From assembly GCA_028023455.1 (NCBI GenBank), contig JAQFVV010006309.1, positions 1,444,511-1,508,510 on the forward strand: a DNA stretch of 64,000 nucleotides. The letters run 5' to 3'. Position 1 is the first letter of the stretch; each line of letters begins with the position of its first letter. Under the pieces are notes generated by a model, which searched no databases, was not told the DNA's origin, and worked only from the letters and a program-made list of their open reading frames with translations. This DNA comes from Epiperipatus broadwayi (lineage: Eukaryota; Onychophora; Udeonychophora; Euonychophora; Peripatidae). Shown one piece after another: positions 25,377 to 36,480 of this stretch. Position numbers and translations under genes: made by a program.

Positions 25377-25554
25377 TATATATAAATATTAAATCACCCA
25401 CATGATTAAGAAATTCAGTACCACCCTTCTGTAAAATAAATAAATTAGAGTCCATATTTTAAATTAGCTTTTGAAATACAGACTCTAATATATCTATTTT
25501 ACAGAGGATGGTGCTGAATTTTTTAATCATATGGGGTGATTTAATATTTATATA
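25377..25554. repeat. Near-perfect palindrome abutting the hAT element
   Basis: The left arm starts tatataaatattaaatcacc and the right arm ends ggtgatttaatatttatata. Shared pairs are attcagtaccaccctt/gaggatggtgctgaat and ttagagtccatat/acagactctaa. The loop is ~20 bp near 25465. It starts at the hAT target site, so one element may have inserted at the tip of the other. Confidence 0.85.
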
Positions 25555-25972
25555 TTCAGATTAGTGTTAAGCACTGGGATTATTTTCATATATATATATA
25601 TTACAACATCACAACCCAACATGCTTTAAACAACTAATACAATATTAATAATCTATTCTCAAGGCAATACTACAATTAGACAGTAAATGGATCCTTTTAC
25701 TGCTGATAGTTTGTTGATTTGTTAAGCATAAGAGTTATAGTGATGTAATTTATATACGATAACCAGTTTACTGTTGGCAATTATATTTTAAATATATATT
25801 TATAATACATGTTGTGTGTGCATATATATTTAATGCAGAATGATTGAATATAAATAAATGTTACAAGAATGAAAAGAATAACAAAACTTATCTATCTGAA
25901 ATAAAATGCCACAAGCTAATTCAGATCTTTCAGATTTTTTTAATTTAAAAAAAAAAAGGAAAATAACAAGTA
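25555..25972. other. AT-rich stretch without recognised feature
   Basis: Nothing recognised; ends in the TA target duplication of the next element. Confidence 0.5.
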
Positions 25973-26958
25973 CACCTGGGTCTCATTGGTTCCACAGAAA
26001 ACCCGCATTAAAAAAAATCGCACAAAAATAGACTTAACTTACCTTGGAAAATGGGAGATAGGATCTGTAATTTTCAGAATTCGCATAAAAATAAAGCAAA
26101 AAGGAAAAAATACTTAATATATATATATAAAAAACAAGGAAAGAATACTTTAAAATTTGCATTAAAAAATAAGCAAATAAAATATGACTAATAACAAATT
26201 TCAAATATTTGAAAAAAATTAATACAACCTTTTTTACTTTTTTTATTACTACAGTATTTAATTTTACATTTTCATACATATTTTAATCACTACTGCTAGC
26301 ATTCATTTGTAAACTGGTAAGAAATCAGACTCGATGTGATGTGATGTATTGTGGCTTCTCCTTAAACAAAGTCAAGAATCTCTCAGCAATCCCCCAGAGA
26401 AACCTGTTAGCCAGTTTATTTTTATTCGTGATGTGATGTACAACTAGCGCCATTTTCAGTCTTGTGCTGTGTTAATGGTTTTCTGTTTCTATATTAAAAA
26501 AATGAGATTGCAATCAAAACAAAAAGATTATACATTATCATTAGAAAGATTATTTTCAGTTTATAAAATCTTCGTTTTTTATTTTAAAAATCTAAAAGAT
26601 TATTTATTTCTATTATATATAACAAAATACATTTTAAAAGTTTAAATTTTTTGAATATTTATTGTGATATTTTTATATATAAGTATAAATCTATTATTAT
26701 TATTTACTCATTAGTATAAATAGGTTATTTACATAGAAGCTAAGTTCTAAATATAGCTTCAGGCGTATTCACATTAGCTGCTTATATAACATTATATTTT
26801 TGAGAAAAAAAGTATTTCAAGTAAAAATAAGTTATTAATAATTTAAATTTCTTGATATCTAATAAATATAGTGAAATATAAAAGATATTAAGAAGAAACA
26901 TGAATCGCATAACTTCAAAATCGCATTAAAATAATCCGCATAAAATGAGACCCAGGTG
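25973..26958. mobile_element. Non-autonomous Tc1/mariner-superfamily-like element, 986 bp
   Basis: Termini are cacctgggtctcatt at the left and its exact reverse complement aatgagacccaggtg at the right, with TA on each side (25971-25972, 26959-26960), the target duplication of the Tc1/mariner/pogo superfamily. Subterminal AATGCG- and TCGCA-type words (cgcattaaaa, atcgcac / tcgcattaaaa, ccgcataaaa) are repeated at both ends, reminiscent of pogo/Tigger subterminal sites. It keeps CpGs, so it is fairly young. The interior has no recognisable transposase; the minus-strand frame 26034-26279 is hydrophobic and unrecognised. Confidence 0.75.
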
Positions 26959-26960
26959 TA

Positions 26961-27450
26961 CATGGTATATTAAAATAATGATTTAGATATAAAAGAATTT
27001 AATCTTAGAAATGGAAATATTAAATATTATAGAAAATAATATGGAAGCATAGTGTATGATGATCAAAAAGTAAAAACCTTTTCAAATAAATAGTAGATTA
27101 ATAACGATTAGAGGAATAGCTATTTCAAAAATGCTTGTAATTGTTTATATTTACAAAAATGATATAAGATAGGGCTAATATATAAGAAAATGAAAAAAAA
27201 AAGTAAAGAGATTACAAAAACATGTTAGAATTTTTAGAACAATAAAATAAAAAAAAGAAGAAAATATTGTAAGCATTTATGGATTAGTTAAAAGAAATGA
27301 GGTAGAGAAAGTATTATCTTGATAATGAGTTCATATTTAGAAAGCTTCATATTCATTTTGATTTAGTATTAATCTAATGCAACTTTAGAACTAACATTAA
27401 GAAATTGTGTGAACATTCATAAGATGAATTCATTTATTGACGAGTTATTT
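26961..27450. other. AT-rich stretch without recognised feature
   Basis: Purine-rich on the plus strand, nothing recognised. Confidence 0.4.
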
Positions 27451-28960
27451 TAAATAAAAAAAAAGTAAGAAGAGCAAAAATAAGATATAAATTGATCATT
27501 GAAGAACTCAAAGATGACACTTTAGGATTTTTTTAAAAAAAATATGAGGTCAAACTACCTTTTATATTGTAATACCAAAAATATATATATTCTAAAAAAC
27601 TTAAAATTAGCAATAGAAAGGAACTTTGGGGTATGATAAAAATAACAAAAAATTGCTTAGTATTGAGCTGACTAATAAAATGAAAGACAAAAAATAAGAA
27701 AGAATTATATAAAAATAGAAATGAGTTCAGGAAAATCAGAATAAAATGAATTGAACTTTCAAATTTATAAATGTTAGGTTTTCCCCCTCAAATATGAAGA
27801 GAACTACATCGCTAGGCAATAGGATATTATGGCTAAATAGATACACAATTATCTTTCAGTAGTAATTGTCATAAATTTTTATATGATTCTAAAATTAAAA
27901 AGCCATTTGCTATTGATTAATAAATGACTACACTTATGTAATTTAATACCTACCCCATCATTCATGGGTATGGTATCAATCCTATGGGTGCCAAAATCTA
28001 CTTTTAAATAGTAAGGGAATGACAAGCAATAAAGCAATAGAAACTTATTGCTGATGATGCATGATACTTTTTTGTCAAATAATTATTTCATGAACCTTTT
28101 AAATCATTGCAATGTAAATGTGATATATATATATAAGACAGTTTTATTTGAAAAAAAAAAAAGATTAAACCATGGATCTTGTATCCGCAGGAGTATCACC
28201 ACTCCTTTATCTGTGAAATGTGTCTGTCTCATCATATTGCAATTATTTAATTTTTTCAGACAAATGTTTTCTCTAACTAACAATATCTATATACCCATTT
28301 ATTAACTAACAGTTTTGGTTAAATGCATTTGGGATATAAATTTATATGGCCCAGTTTTGAATTCCAGTTTATTGGTATGATAAGAATATGTATGATTCCT
28401 CATAGAGAAATGGAAAAATAGGAATATAGGCAATGAATTATAATTGAAGCAAAATCTGGAAAATTATTAGAACAGGAGATATATGAATTGTTGGGAAGGA
28501 GGCAATAAAATAAACTATATTGTTAAAGAAAATGAAATTGATGAGAATGAAATGGGTAAAAAATAATCTAACAAAGTTTAATACAAAAAAGTCGGCTAAT
28601 CACTATTAATAATAAAACAGACATACTCAAAATATCATAAATTAAATGTTTTGATATATTGTGAATGTAGTTAATTTATGGAAGCTGCAAAAAGTTGAAG
28701 AGTTCAGAGCCAGTCAATGAAAACTATGAAGAAGTGATTTCTTCTAGTTTTATGCACCAACTAAATAACTCTTTAACTTAAATTTATAATAAAATGAAGA
28801 AGATAGTGGAAGAGCAAATTATGGAATATTAGCCACAATATTATGAAAGATTAGTCTTATTGATTTTTAATACTTGCATTGATAAAGCATACAGTTGCAT
28901 TTTTGCTATAGAATATAAAAAAACTGATTGATGTAAAACAGATTCATAAATATATTACTA
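27450..28960 (+). pseudogene. Possible decayed LINE (endonuclease/RT N-part)
   Basis: Short plus-strand fragments resemble RTE/CR1-like retrotransposon proteins. Near 27465-27560: RAKIRYKLIIEELKDDTLGF, as in the linker between endonuclease and RT. Near 28790-28930: EEQIMEYQPQYYERLVLLIF, then NTCIDKAYSCIFAIEYKKTD, compared with the family pattern E-Q-GFR-GR-T-DQIF....E......F-DY-KAFD. Many stops and frameshifts lie between. The similarity is judged by eye and is weak, so this is tentative. Its orientation is opposite to the LINE tail at 31180-31805. Confidence 0.3.
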
Positions 28961-30576
28961 ACAATGCAAATATTTATGGAATAATTGCTATTGGAAAAAA
29001 TGTCTGAAGGACCTCGTGACAGTTAGCCAGGTTCATCACTTTCGTTTAATGTTCAGAATGAGCAATCTTACATTTTTTTCAGGTCATAAACAGGTCTAGA
29101 ATTATTTTTCAGATAGACAATTCAGAGTCATCTCAGTTGACCATCCAATAGTGCTCAATGATAGCTATTTTTATTTTAGAGAGTAAAGATTAATCTCCAG
29201 TTGCCTAGAAAGGAATTTGTGCACTGACTATAAAAACAACAAAAAATTATTAAACTTTCACAATTGGTGAGGGAGATGTAATACCCCTATAGTGATGAGC
29301 CCAGAGTTATCTTTACTTTTTATAAATTCTCAAAAACCTTTAATATTGATAATTAATAATGAATTGATGAATAAAATTGGAATATTTAGGTTTTCAGTAC
29401 AATTATTATTAATGCATGTAAGCTGTTCTTGGAATATTTTGTATTGGTAAGTTGAACATTAAAATCTGGCAATGATATTTTACCTTGTTCTCAGTTATAT
29501 ATTTTTGCTTGCAGCTTATTTGCATTAATGAGCTATTATTAGAATATTGGACTGTGAAATTCAAATAGAATAAGTTCTGTATATGTTTTCAGTTTGGTTA
29601 ATTTGAATTGTTATGATTATATTTATTAAATTGTTTTTTTTAGTTTTGATTATATTTGTGTTCTCCCTGGTCTAATGTGCATGTATTTATGTAATGATAT
29701 GGGTCCAGAGCAAAAGAATAATTAAATAACAGATTGGAATTATAGCATGGTAAAATAGGATTTGTTAAATATTGAAAATGAATATATTCACTGTTTGTAT
29801 TTAGCATTCAGATAGTTTGATTGATATAATAAACACAGTTATATACGATTTGAAATTAGAAATAGTATAACCAAATAAAACAAGTAATTTAGTCCTAATT
29901 GTAAAATTTAGCAATATATAAACACCAAATTAACAAAAAAAAAAGAGTTTATTGTATTATATTATCAATATTAATTGTTTTAATGCTTTATCTAGATCGG
30001 TTGTTATGCTTTTTACGTTAGATAATCACTGAAAATTTATATGCATGTACTAAAAGCATTGGAATAAAATATTTTCTGTACATAATTGTAAATGTGTATA
30101 TTAATATATGAATGTGTATTTAATATTTTAAATTCTGTGGATCAATAAATTATCGATTTTAAATCAGCATCGCAAAGAAGTAAGTTAAAAGTAATATAAA
30201 AAGAGCTTGTAAAAATTGTAATTGAGATAAAACGCACTATAAAAATTTATAAATGTTGTTGAATTTAAAAGAATTCAGAGAATTAATTAGTTTTTTTTAT
30301 TTTAAACACTCATAATTTTTTAAAAAGAAAAATAGTTAATGTATTAAAGAGCTCTCCAATTAAAGACTGAAAGGTTTATAAATGTATTTCTATCTGAGGA
30401 CCAATTTGCATTTAGACAGAGTAGTTAAAAGAGATGTGATTTGCGTTGTTATTCTTGACAGATATTTTGAAAAAAAAAAAAGAATAATTAATATTTGTTA
30501 TGTTGGTCTGAAAAGTAAAAGTTATGGAAAGAAGGAAGATTATGTCAGAATTTGAAGCTGTAATAAACTATCCAAA
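28961..30576. other. AT-rich stretch without recognised feature
   Basis: The portion around 29840-30450 has slightly more CpG. The segment 29000-29260 is less AT-rich but unrecognised. Confidence 0.45.
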
Positions 30577-30670
30577 CAATAGTGCCACCCACTGCAAGCC
30601 TTAGTAATCAATGGATGCAAATAATAACAGCTTGTGTAAGCATAGGAAATGGTGATGACATGATGTTCAG
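30577..30670 (+). mobile_element. Deleted copy of palindromic MITE family M
   Basis: Contains caatagtgccacccactgca, then agccttagtaatcaatggatg, from the inner arm of family M (compare 41465-41500 and 36067-36099), joined directly to gcataggaaatggtgatgac, then atgatg, the outer right end of the family (compare 41652-41685). The loop and one arm are missing. Confidence 0.6.
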
Positions 30671-31179
30671 AATTTGAATATGGAATCGATGAATTTTAAA
30701 GGTTAAATAATTTGATTACAGTGAATAGGACTATCCATCAAAATATTTGCTTAACATCAAACTTATTTAACATTTATTTTGATATTATAAACTATTTTGA
30801 AAATAATGAATTGTGTTTAAAAAAATAATAAACATAAGTGGTGAATTTATTACATATTTAAGATAAAAACAATTAGAATTAAAATGTGTTAGAAAGATAT
30901 AATTGCTTTTAAATAGCTGATATAGTTTGGTACAATAGTAAGATCCATGGATTTTGGTTCATCTCAGTCACTTCCGGTTCTCTAATTTTCTGCAAACTTC
31001 CTTACAATAAACTATTTAATTAGTTCTTTATGCTTAAATTAGTTTAGAGACTAATAAGAATAGTGAGAAAAAAAATCATAATGTGTTGTATTAGGAAAAC
31101 TGAAAAGCAATAAAAAAGAAAGTTTATAAATAATTAAACTTAGAAGGTGATTTCACATAATTTATAGGGCATATTCATG
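30671..31179. other. AT-rich stretch without recognised feature
   Basis: Nothing recognised apart from a small tRNA-like run near 30930-30985 that lacks a convincing box B. Confidence 0.4.
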
Positions 31180-31805
31180 ATCAGATGATCATCATCAACA
31201 ACTATTATCAATATACTGCAAGATGAAGATTTTTCCATGTTGAATCCATCTTTTCCAATCTTTAGCCTTTCTTCTCCACATGATCTACACACACTTCCTT
31301 ATTTCATCCATCCATCTCACATGTGATCTCTTTCTGGGTGTTTTACAATCTCTTGGAATCCAGTTTAATATTTCAAGTTACCATCTATTATCAATTCTTC
31401 TAGCAATATGTCCAGCCCAACTCCACTTCAATCTCTTAATTCTTTCAACAATGTCAATAACACCTGTTTGATCTCTTACCCATATATTGCATTTTCAGTC
31501 TCTTCATGCATCTTCTTAACACACATCTCTCCATACTTAGTCTAAAGTCATTAAGTGCCCAAGATTCAGTTCCATAAATAAAAATTGGTAAAAGATATTT
31601 ATTAAAAACTTTTCTTTGCAAATGTATAGACATATTTCCTTTTAATATTAAGTAATTTCTGCCAAAAGCACTTCAATAAAGTTTAATTCTGTGATTAATT
31701 TCATCTATTATGTTTCCATCTGTAGTAATAATTTGATCAAGGTGTTTGTAGTGGTTAACATCTTTTAACTCATTATTATCAATCTTTATTTTCATCTTTT
31801 GTGAA
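31180..31805 (-). pseudogene. LINE (RTE-like) ORF2 C-terminal remnant with 3' end
   Basis: The minus-strand translation in three frames yields HLDQIITTDGNIIDEINHRI (family pattern YLG-IT-DG---EI--RI), then FIYGTESWAL (YG-E-W-L), then VIDIVERIKRLKWSWAGHIA, RRIDNRW, and then NWIPRDCKTPRKRSHVRWMD, EIRKC. This is the conserved region just downstream of the RT domain of RTE-type endonuclease/reverse transcriptases, including WAGHIARR and the R-W-DE motif. It is interrupted by stops and at least two frameshifts. The 3' end runs into a short tgatgatgatc tract near 31185-31200, typical of RTE tails. 5'-truncated and inactive. Confidence 0.8.
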
Positions 31806-33054
31806 AATCCATTGATATATGTTCTAGAATTAAATGGAGTTAAAATCACTATGATATGCCAAACTATATTATATTGAGATGTGCCAAACTGCTAATGGTA
31901 TCTATTTTGAAATTAAATGAGAAAATCAATAATTTGTCTGAAACCTTGAATGGTTTTAAATGTAATACTTCCAGTTAGAATTTATTTAATGATGACATGT
32001 GAAACCTCAATTTCCCTAGTTTTTATAAAATAAAGTTTATTTTGTTAAAAATTACATCTGGTCACCACACTAGATAGTATAAAAAAACATAGAGTTTAAT
32101 TAATTGATGTATTAAATTTAATCAATTAAAATTAATCTGAAATCATCAGATCCTTCACAGTAATTTTGAATTTAAACATCAAATATATTTTCCTTATTAT
32201 AAATGTTACACTGCTGCTTTCTTAAATCTGTAGATCCCTAGCAATAAATTCTTAAGTGTCAATTTAGAATTATACAATGTTTAGGAAAAACAGGTAATAG
32301 TTTCTTATGATTTTTTAAAATTTCATTTTTATATTATTAATATGTATTTGTTATCAAATCTTATTATGATTGTATTTACAAGAAAATAATAATAGTAAAA
32401 TTATCTGTTATATATATTTTTTCTAAATTCAGTTATTGATAGTTATTTGATTTGTTCATATTATCTTGAATTATTAAACCATACTGCATAATCTTGCTTT
32501 GTTTTCAATAATTAGATATCTGACTATTTTTAGCTAGAAGATAAAATGAAAATGGAAACATCTCAAATCTTCATATCCAGAAATGGCAAACCTGGTGATT
32601 AATGCTTCTTCTTTACTATTCCTATATAGTGATAGTATTTAAAAGACTATTGTCCTGCAGTGAATTATTGTAATCAACTTTGGTATAGTTATTCTGAAAA
32701 TAATAAGTTGCTTTGGAAACTCATAACTACATTTAGTTCCATCCCAAAGTTTAAACTACAATCTGGTAAATTAAATGGATGTTAAAAGCTTAACTATGCA
32801 ATTATTTTCATACCTAAAGTGGCTCTTTATTACATACATGATCTCATGTATATGATATCCTCAAAACATATAGATATATGGTGACACAAGAGAGAATCTT
32901 CTTTAGTATTTTGTTAATCAAATAACTTTAGGGAGGGCATATGAAAACTAAAAAAAGGCATCTGAATGCAATTTGTTCCATGTTACTCTGAATTAATAAC
33001 CATTTTGTTTTAGCATACATTATCATTTTTAAAGATTATTAATCTATTTCTGGA
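31806..33054. other. AT-rich stretch without recognised feature
   Basis: A plus-strand fragment near 32655-32830 reads like decayed coding but I cannot assign it. Confidence 0.4.
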
Positions 33055-33300
33055 TGAAGGTTTCACCCACAGGCTGCCTTCTCTCCATCATACCAACAAA
33101 CTTCCTTACTTTATCCATACATCCCATGTGTTCTTTCTAGTCTTCTACTATCCCTGGAATTTAGTTTAAGACTTAACTGTCCATCTAATGTGATCTATTC
33201 TAGCAAAATGTTCAACCCAGTATAATTTCAGTCTCTTAATTCCTTTAATGATATCAATAATAGGTATTTGTTCTTTAATAGTTATTTGTTCTTTATATAC
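33055..33300 (-). pseudogene. Second, older RTE-like LINE tail remnant
   Basis: Minus strand: IPIIDIIKGIKRLKLYWVEH, FARIDHIRWTVKS, stop, aligning with IDIVERIKRLKWSWAGH-ARRIDNRW of the 31180-31805 copy. WAGH has become WVEH, and stops follow quickly. It is more diverged and shorter than the other copy. Confidence 0.65.
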
Positions 33301-34014
33301 ATAAATCATGTCTATTAAAATAAGTTGAACTATGTGAATACATTTGCCTATTATTTTAAAATTCTATTAAAAATTACTTATAACTTTTTAAAATTTCAGT
33401 CTTCTTTAACTCCTTGATCTGTTTCAGTAATAGATTATTTAGTAGATAAAGTCTAAGTATTACATGTTCATTTTTCTTATTGTATACTTTTCATCCTAAC
33501 CAATAACTTGATAATTTTTTAAATATATTTAAAGCTTTTAAAATTTTATCTCAAAAAGTGTCCTTTAATAAATTATTCAATAACATATATATATATATAC
33601 ATAGTGAATAGTTGAATGGCTTATTAGAGAATAAAAAAAGTACTTTTTCAATTCTAAAACAAGTAAAAAAAAGACTGTTTATATATGATAGGATGTCACT
33701 TACAATTGTTAGGTGACCAGTAGCAGTCACCTAAGCTTAGCATATTCTAAAGCCATAATTAACCATTAAAAAAAATGTAATTGAATATTATTTAAACACT
33801 AGAAAAGATGAACCAAACTGCAATCTGCAGTTGAGTCTGCTAATATATTGCTGCATTAAAACACAAAGAGCAGGGATTCATTACCATATCAGTGAATGTT
33901 ATTGACAAGAATTCATTATAATTCTAAGTGATATTTAATTTTCTTTAATTATTATAATTATTGTAAATTCATTATTAAAATAGTTAATATTCAAAATTTT
34001 ACATTGTACTAAGC
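33301..34014. other. AT-rich stretch without recognised feature
   Basis: Non-coding; (AT)n near 33585-33600. A short inverted aggtgac/gtcacct pair occurs near 33711-33732. Confidence 0.45.
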
Positions 34015-34500
34015 ATGTTTTAGATTGCCTCCATCACTTCAAAGGACAAAATACCATCAGAGCATGCTCCTCAAGTAGTTCACAAAATTACATGATGCTC
34101 CATTTTGTAATTCTGTATATTACAAAAAGTCATGGGTAAATAGGTCCATGAGGATCACCCAGCATACATACTTATATAAGCAGAGTAAAATAAAATAAAT
34201 ACAATTTAAACTTTCCTGATCATGAGCTTTCTATGGTTATACTCTCAGTCCTACTAATGTAAGCATGATTTGTCCTAAAGGGGTGACAGAAAATGAAAAT
34301 ATAAGGAGGCATGAACAATTGCATAGGATTCCAATGCAACCAACAGAAAGGATTCATGTGTTTCATTACCAAAAGTGGAGTATTTAAATACCTCACATAA
34401 TAAATTAAGTCTATATATAGGCATAATTTTCAACTGCTAAACAAAACAGCACTATGATTCTGGCAGGGGTCTGCCAAGAGCATGTTTAGTGCAATGTTTA
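34015..34500 (+). repeat. Dispersed repeat of unknown type, copy B
   Basis: Collinear with 16895-17407 (see that entry). Same orientation. It ends with a tandemly repeated tttagtgcaatg (34485-34509), a short local duplication absent from copy A. Confidence 0.7.
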
Positions 34501-34699
34501 GTGCAATGTAAAAGTACAGAATATTAACTATTACCTGTTCTTAATACTCAAATTTAATGAGTTTATAATAAGAATTCATTATAATAAAAACAACTTGTGG
34601 ACAGAATATCTTTAATCATCATTTTACTTTAAAAAATGTAAGTTAAAAAATTTCCACTCCAATAACTGACCATTGCAGTATGACAGTATAATTTGAATG

Positions 34700-35109
34700 A
34701 TGAATTTTCCTAAATCTCCTTCCCTTGAGAGTGATTTGAGGCTAAATGGCCTGCATTCCTTTGTGATGACTCACCTTGCTCTGCATGATTATTGCCCAGA
34801 TCCTGAGTTTTATGGAAGTAACCTCCAATATGAAGGGTCGACTTGGTCATGCGGAGCATGAACAAAGGATTAGATCTATCATTGAACTGTATGAGACATG
34901 TAAGGATCATCTATCAACAAGATACTATTCCGGACTCATTCCTCACTGATATGCTTCATATTAGTCCTTTTAGCTGGTGTCAAGCAAGATATCAATATTG
35001 AACTTTCATCTTCCTGATTATCATGTAATATATTCTATGTTTAACTATTATCATGTATTGTAACCAAATTTCTGAATAAAATTTTTTATATTTTATAAAA
35101 AAAAAAAAT
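34700..35109 (+). pseudogene. Retrocopy-like segment with poly(A) tail, unknown source
   Basis: Two overlapping plus-strand frames look coding. The first reads LESDLRLNGLHSFVMTHLAL, HDYCPDPEFYGSNLQYEGST, W and stops near 34860. The second reads MIIAQILSFMEVTSNMKGRL, GHAEHEQRIRSIIELYETCK, DHLSTRYYSGLIPH and stops near 34950. A ~125-base trailer follows, then AATAAA (35075-35080) and an A-run starting about 17 bases later (35097-35109). That signal-to-tail spacing is what a reverse-transcribed mRNA or LINE would leave. The source protein is not recognised. A true terminal exon with a chance A-run is the alternative. Confidence 0.4.
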
Positions 35110-36038
35110 TGTATATAGCTGGAAGATAAAACAGAGTTGGAAAAACACACTCTCACCTATGATGTCGATTCATAATGTGTAGGTATATGGTACTTATAAT
35201 GAAAGCAAAGAAATGGAAAAAGCTCTCTCTCTTTTTTATTATTATTATCAAAGTATCATTTTTTTTCCTGCTCAACTGTTAAATTATTATCAATAAGGAA
35301 CTCCAAATGATTTTTTTGTTATATCTGCAGCCATAGCTGTCATTTGTTATGAAGAATTCTTTATAAATTAACGATCTGTATGGCCATTTGCGGTATGCTT
35401 TTATTTATTAATTAACTTGTAACTTGGTTCCAAAGAAAAAAGATAATAAATTACATAGTTCAAAATCTCTTGACATAAATAATGTCCAGTTAACAAATTT
35501 ACTTGTAAAATTGTGATATGAAAATAAATCAAGACAATTTTTGAAGTAATAAAAACTTGAAATAATGACTACTTTTTTATTTTCAATAAAAATAACTCAT
35601 ATATTAACAAAAAACAGAAAGTACGACTTACTTTAAAATATTTTTTTTATTTAATAAGAAATATAATATTTATACTTATTATATTAAAGCCAAAAAAAAT
35701 AATTTCACCACTCTACATTTCCACATATTTGTATACAACAACGACAAAATTATATTTTGTGTTTATTTCCACATTTGTGATAGTGATATTTTACTCGTAG
35801 TCATATGTTAATCTATTTCCATCTTTAAACTGAATTGTTAAAATTCAAACATGATTTAATTATTTTTAAATACATTTAATCGTTATTAATAACTTAAAAG
35901 TTAGTTTTTTTTTTTTTTTCAAATACATTTGTTATTAATAACTTACAAGTTAGAATAGAACGCAATGTCTCTAGTGGTATTTTTCTTCATTTCTTTAGAT
36001 GACCAGTATGAAATGAACCAATGACCATTACATTTGTA
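35110..36038. other. AT-rich stretch without recognised feature
   Basis: Contains a local repeat: ttattaataacttaaaagtt (about 35883) and ttattaataacttacaagtt (about 35932), each next to an aaatacattt. Some CpG around 35620-35960. No gene recognised. Confidence 0.45.
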
Positions 36039-36213
36039 AATAAACAAAGCAAAACTCTCCATACAGTATTACCACCCTGTGCCAACCAGAGTAATCAATG
36101 AATGCCAGAAGGCTTGTGCATAAAATCCCTATCTAATTCCTACTCATCCAATATTGATTACTCTGGTTGGCACAGGGTGGCAATACTGTATGGAGAGTTT
36201 TGCTTTGTTTATA
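36039..36213. mobile_element. Palindromic MITE, family M copy 1
   Basis: The left arm (aaataaacaaagcaaaactc, tccatacagtattaccaccctg, tgccaaccagagtaatcaat) is matched almost exactly by the right arm (attgattactctggttggca, cagggtggcaatactgtatg, gagagttttgctttg). The loop is about 55 bp (gccagaaggcttgtgcataa and on). A further family extension, gtgctagtataagaggtagt, gatcatgtga, continues to about 36251 on the right only. The open frame 36102-36323 is an artefact. Other copies: 41431-41638, 30577-30670 and 43487-43553. The superfamily is not determined. Confidence 0.85.
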
Positions 36214-36480
36214 AACAAATATGTGCTAGTATAAGAGGTAGTGATCATGTGACATTTGTAAATACTGACTTTTTAAAACGATGCCCCAACCAACTAGGTT
36301 ATTCTGCCAAAATCAATAGTTAATAGTAATTTTATATGCTTATCTATGCAGATTCTTCTCATTTATTCTTTTTTTTTAAAGGGCAAGGGTAGGGAGAGAT
36401 TTATAAACATTATGGTTTATGATAGTAGATTGACTTACAATTGTTTATTATTGTCATGTGAGCAGTTTCTTAAAATTTTT
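36214..36480. other. Right extension of MITE family M and AT-rich DNA
   Basis: The family M outer sequence continues to about 36251; then non-coding. Confidence 0.5.

Noticed and set aside
36102-36323. 73-codon plus-strand frame
   Set aside because: It lies across the loop and right arm of a palindromic MITE.
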